From Candidatus Cottocaccamicrobium excrementipullorum (GTDB taxonomy: Bacteria; Bacillota; Clostridia; Lachnospirales; Lachnospiraceae), in assembly GCA_018713255.1 (NCBI GenBank), contig DVFL01000008.1, positions 1 to 64,000 on the forward strand: 64,000 nt of DNA, written 5' to 3'. Shown here piece by piece: positions 62,413 to 64,000 of this stretch. Position 1 is the stretch's first letter, and every line of letters starts with the position of its first letter. Both the position numbers and the translations under genes were made by a program. The notes under the pieces are model-generated. The model had not been told where the DNA came from and did not search any database. It worked only from the letters and a program-made list of their open reading frames with translations.

Positions 62413-63005
62413 TTTTCCGCAAAGTAAACTGCCGCGTTCACTGCGCCGGTTACCGCTTTGGAGGTAAAAGTGGCGCCGCTGATGGCCGCAATCTGGTTAT
62501 CTGCGGAAGGCGAGGTCTTAGTTACTTCAAAGGTCTGAAGGCTCTTGCCGGCAAACTGATCCTTAAATTCCGGCTGCTGAGCGTTCATGCCAAGTCCCGG
62601 AGTCTCGTCAATCGACAGAAAGCCGATTCCCGTAATCTGTCCCTCTGCGGTAATTCCGGTGGCAACCTGAATGGTTCCGTTATATCCGTCTGTGGAAGTG
62701 GAGGTAATCAGATAGCCGATCACATTTCCGCTGTCATCTAACGCCTCCTGAGCTTCATCTACCGTTACATTTCCGTAGCCTTGGCTGGAAATTTCCTGGG
62801 CACAGGAATCCACTGCAGCCTGAAGCTCATCGCTCTCCTGGAAACTGGCTGCCTCTGGATAAACCTCCTGGTAGGTGGCAGTAGCCGCCGCCAGCTGAGC
62901 CGCCGCAATGGGCTCCAAAGTGATCTCGTGAACAAATCCAAGGGCCAAACCGGCAATCAAGGTAATGGCGCATAAGATCACTGCGTCTTTTACGATTCCT
63001 TTCAT
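62397..63005 (-). CDS. rnfG: RnfG, covalent-FMN subunit
   Basis: 202 residues. One N-terminal helix (VILCAITLIAGLALGFVHEI), then the FMN-binding domain ending with the flavinylation motif SGATFTSKAVTGAV (Thr is the FMN site). IGFLSIDETPGLGMNAQQPE is typical. Overlaps rnfD by 4 bases. Confidence 0.96.
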   Translation of the reverse strand: MKGIVKDAVILCAITLIAGLALGFVHEITLEPIAAAQLAAATATYQEVYPEAASFQESDELQAAVDSCAQEISSQGYGNVTVDEAQEALDDSGNVIGYLITSTSTDGYNGTIQVATGITAEGQITGIGFLSIDETPGLGMNAQQPEFKDQFAGKSLQTFEVTKTSPSADNQIAAISGATFTSKAVTGAVNAAVYFAENCIAQ

Positions 63006-63943
63006 GCTTTCTTCCCCTCCCTTCCAAATGCTTTCGGAAGCGTCACCCGCTCAATCATGGGCACAAGCAGGTTGCTTAAGATAATCGCGTAGGAAACGCC
63101 TTCAGGAGAAGCGCCCCAAAGACGGAAAATTCCTGTCAGGAGACCTAAAACTACACCGTAAACCACCTGTCCCTTAGGGGTGATGGGGCTGGTCACATAA
63201 TCCGTGGCCATAAAGAATGCACCGAACACTAAACCGCCGGAGCAGACTTCACAGAGCACATAGTAAGGATCAAATCCGCCGAATAAAAATAAGAAAACCG
63301 CCACAGTGCCAATATAAATCAGGGGAATTCTGGGGCTGATTACCTTCTTCACCAGCATATACACTGCACCGATCAGAAGGGCTACCACAGATACTTCACC
63401 GATGGTTCCTGGAATCCGTCCCAGAACCAGCAGTCCTAAATCTACCGTCTCGCCGGAGCGCATCATTGCCAGAGGCGTAGCGCCGGAAACGCTGTCAAAG
63501 CCAAGTCTTGCAGAAGAGAAATCATTCATCAGACCAGCAAAAGAAATCAGCAGGAAGCATCTGGCTGCCAGAGCCGGGTTCATAAAGTTCTGCCCAAGGC
63601 CGCCGTACAGCTGCTTTACTACCACAATAGCGAAAACTCCGCCTACCACAGGAACCCACACGGGAATCTCCGGCGGCATGTTCAGAGCCAGAATCATGCC
63701 GGTCACCATGGCGCTTCCGTCAGCGATGGTAATGGGGCGCTTCATGGCCTTCTCAAATATGTATTCGCTGAGCACACAGGCTGCCATGGTAAAAATAATC
63801 ACCAGCAGCGAATTCAGGCCAAATTGATACACGCCGAAGGCCGCCGCCGGAATCATGGCGATCAGCACATCGTACATAATACTTTTTGTCGTCACCTTGT
63901 CCCTAACGTGAGGGGAAGATGATACATGCAATAATCGTTCCAT
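63002..63943 (-). CDS. rnfD: RnfD, covalent-FMN membrane subunit
   Basis: 313 residues with about nine helices. The flavinylation motif is around FDSVSGATPLAMMRSGE (S-G-A-T). LLHVSSSPHVRDKVTTKSIM at the N-terminus and SNLLVPMIERVTLPKAFGRE at the C-terminus are typical. RBS AGGAGG 8 bases upstream, next to the rnfC stop. Confidence 0.96.
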   Translation of the reverse strand: MERLLHVSSSPHVRDKVTTKSIMYDVLIAMIPAAAFGVYQFGLNSLLVIIFTMAACVLSEYIFEKAMKRPITIADGSAMVTGMILALNMPPEIPVWVPVVGGVFAIVVVKQLYGGLGQNFMNPALAARCFLLISFAGLMNDFSSARLGFDSVSGATPLAMMRSGETVDLGLLVLGRIPGTIGEVSVVALLIGAVYMLVKKVISPRIPLIYIGTVAVFLFLFGGFDPYYVLCEVCSGGLVFGAFFMATDYVTSPITPKGQVVYGVVLGLLTGIFRLWGASPEGVSYAIILSNLLVPMIERVTLPKAFGREGKKA

Positions 63944-63955
63944 TCTTTATTCCTC

Positions 63956-64000
63956 CTAGGCCTTTTTCCTGCGGTTTGCCGCAACCTGTTTACGCATATC
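63956..64000 (-). CDS. rnfC: RnfC, C-terminal end (runs off right edge)
   Basis: The last 14 codons of an open frame entering from the right (DMRKQVAANRRKKA, stop at 63956–63958). Basic tail and position directly upstream of rnfD identify it as the end of rnfC. Confidence 0.75.
   Translation of the reverse strand, partial: DMRKQVAANRRKKA

Overview
The window looks like a chromosomal segment of a spore-forming anaerobic member of the Clostridia, most likely Lachnospiraceae. The support is the gene content: a gpr–spoIIP–lepA–hemW–hrcA–grpE–dnaK–dnaJ neighbourhood, an rnfCDGEAB electron-transport operon, a BY-kinase type exopolysaccharide (EPS) locus, DUF3793/flavodoxin genes and a riboflavin ECF S-component under an FMN riboswitch. 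Most of the window has mixed to fairly high GC. Bases ~1.8–18 kb are visibly AT-rich and stand out as a cassette. I cannot name the species.

Left edge (1–1.85 kb): the 3' end of a tyrosine recombinase, a perfect 32-bp palindrome, and a dead IS21 istA gene (in-frame ochre codon, 3' truncation, no istB) with its array of terminal repeats. This mobile debris abuts the distal end of the EPS operon.

EPS locus (1.85–24.8 kb, all minus strand, read from 24.8 kb down). A GC-richer proximal block holds the conserved machinery: CpsB phosphatase, CpsC chain-length protein, CpsD BY-kinase, a small membrane protein, the initiating phosphoglycosyltransferase, an LCP ligase and an exported protein of unknown function. 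After a ~770-bp gene-free gap comes the AT-rich, strain-specific block: UDP-glucose dehydrogenase, several glycosyltransferases, an Alg14/Alg13-like split transferase, an epimerase, a pyruvyltransferase with an F420-dehydrogenase-beta family partner, Wzy, Wzx and LbH acyltransferases. Its distal end is in flux. There are two wzx–acyltransferase pairs, each with one intact and one decayed member; a third, frameshifted acyltransferase; and two REP-like 13-bp palindromes flanking the intact wzx. Three poly-G tracts of 8, 9 and 11 lie inside coding sequence and look like slipped-strand switches. The 11-G tract puts the last part of a glycosyltransferase out of frame. A BTAD/SARP-type regulator with a degenerate GGDEF-like C-terminus lies just upstream of the operon.

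Core block (26.7–50.4 kb): dnaJ, dnaK, grpE and hrcA with a perfect CIRCE operator; two divergent secreted 3D-domain proteins; hemW, lepA, spoIIP, gpr, rpsT, holA and comEC; a GerMN lipoprotein with a sensor kinase and a DegV protein; a YhcH protein, a flavodoxin, DUF3793 and an HMA protein (probably an iron-related group with a DtxR-like palindrome); and tRNA-Ala(GGC).

Right part (50.4–64 kb): two LysR regulators divergent from an SLC13-type carboxylate transporter and an alpha/beta hydrolase, then a creatininase-family amidohydrolase; ribU with its FMN riboswitch; a secreted thermolysin-like protease; an XRE regulator/membrane protein pair; ~0.8 kb of gene debris; and rnfB, A, E, G, D and the last codons of rnfC running off the right edge.
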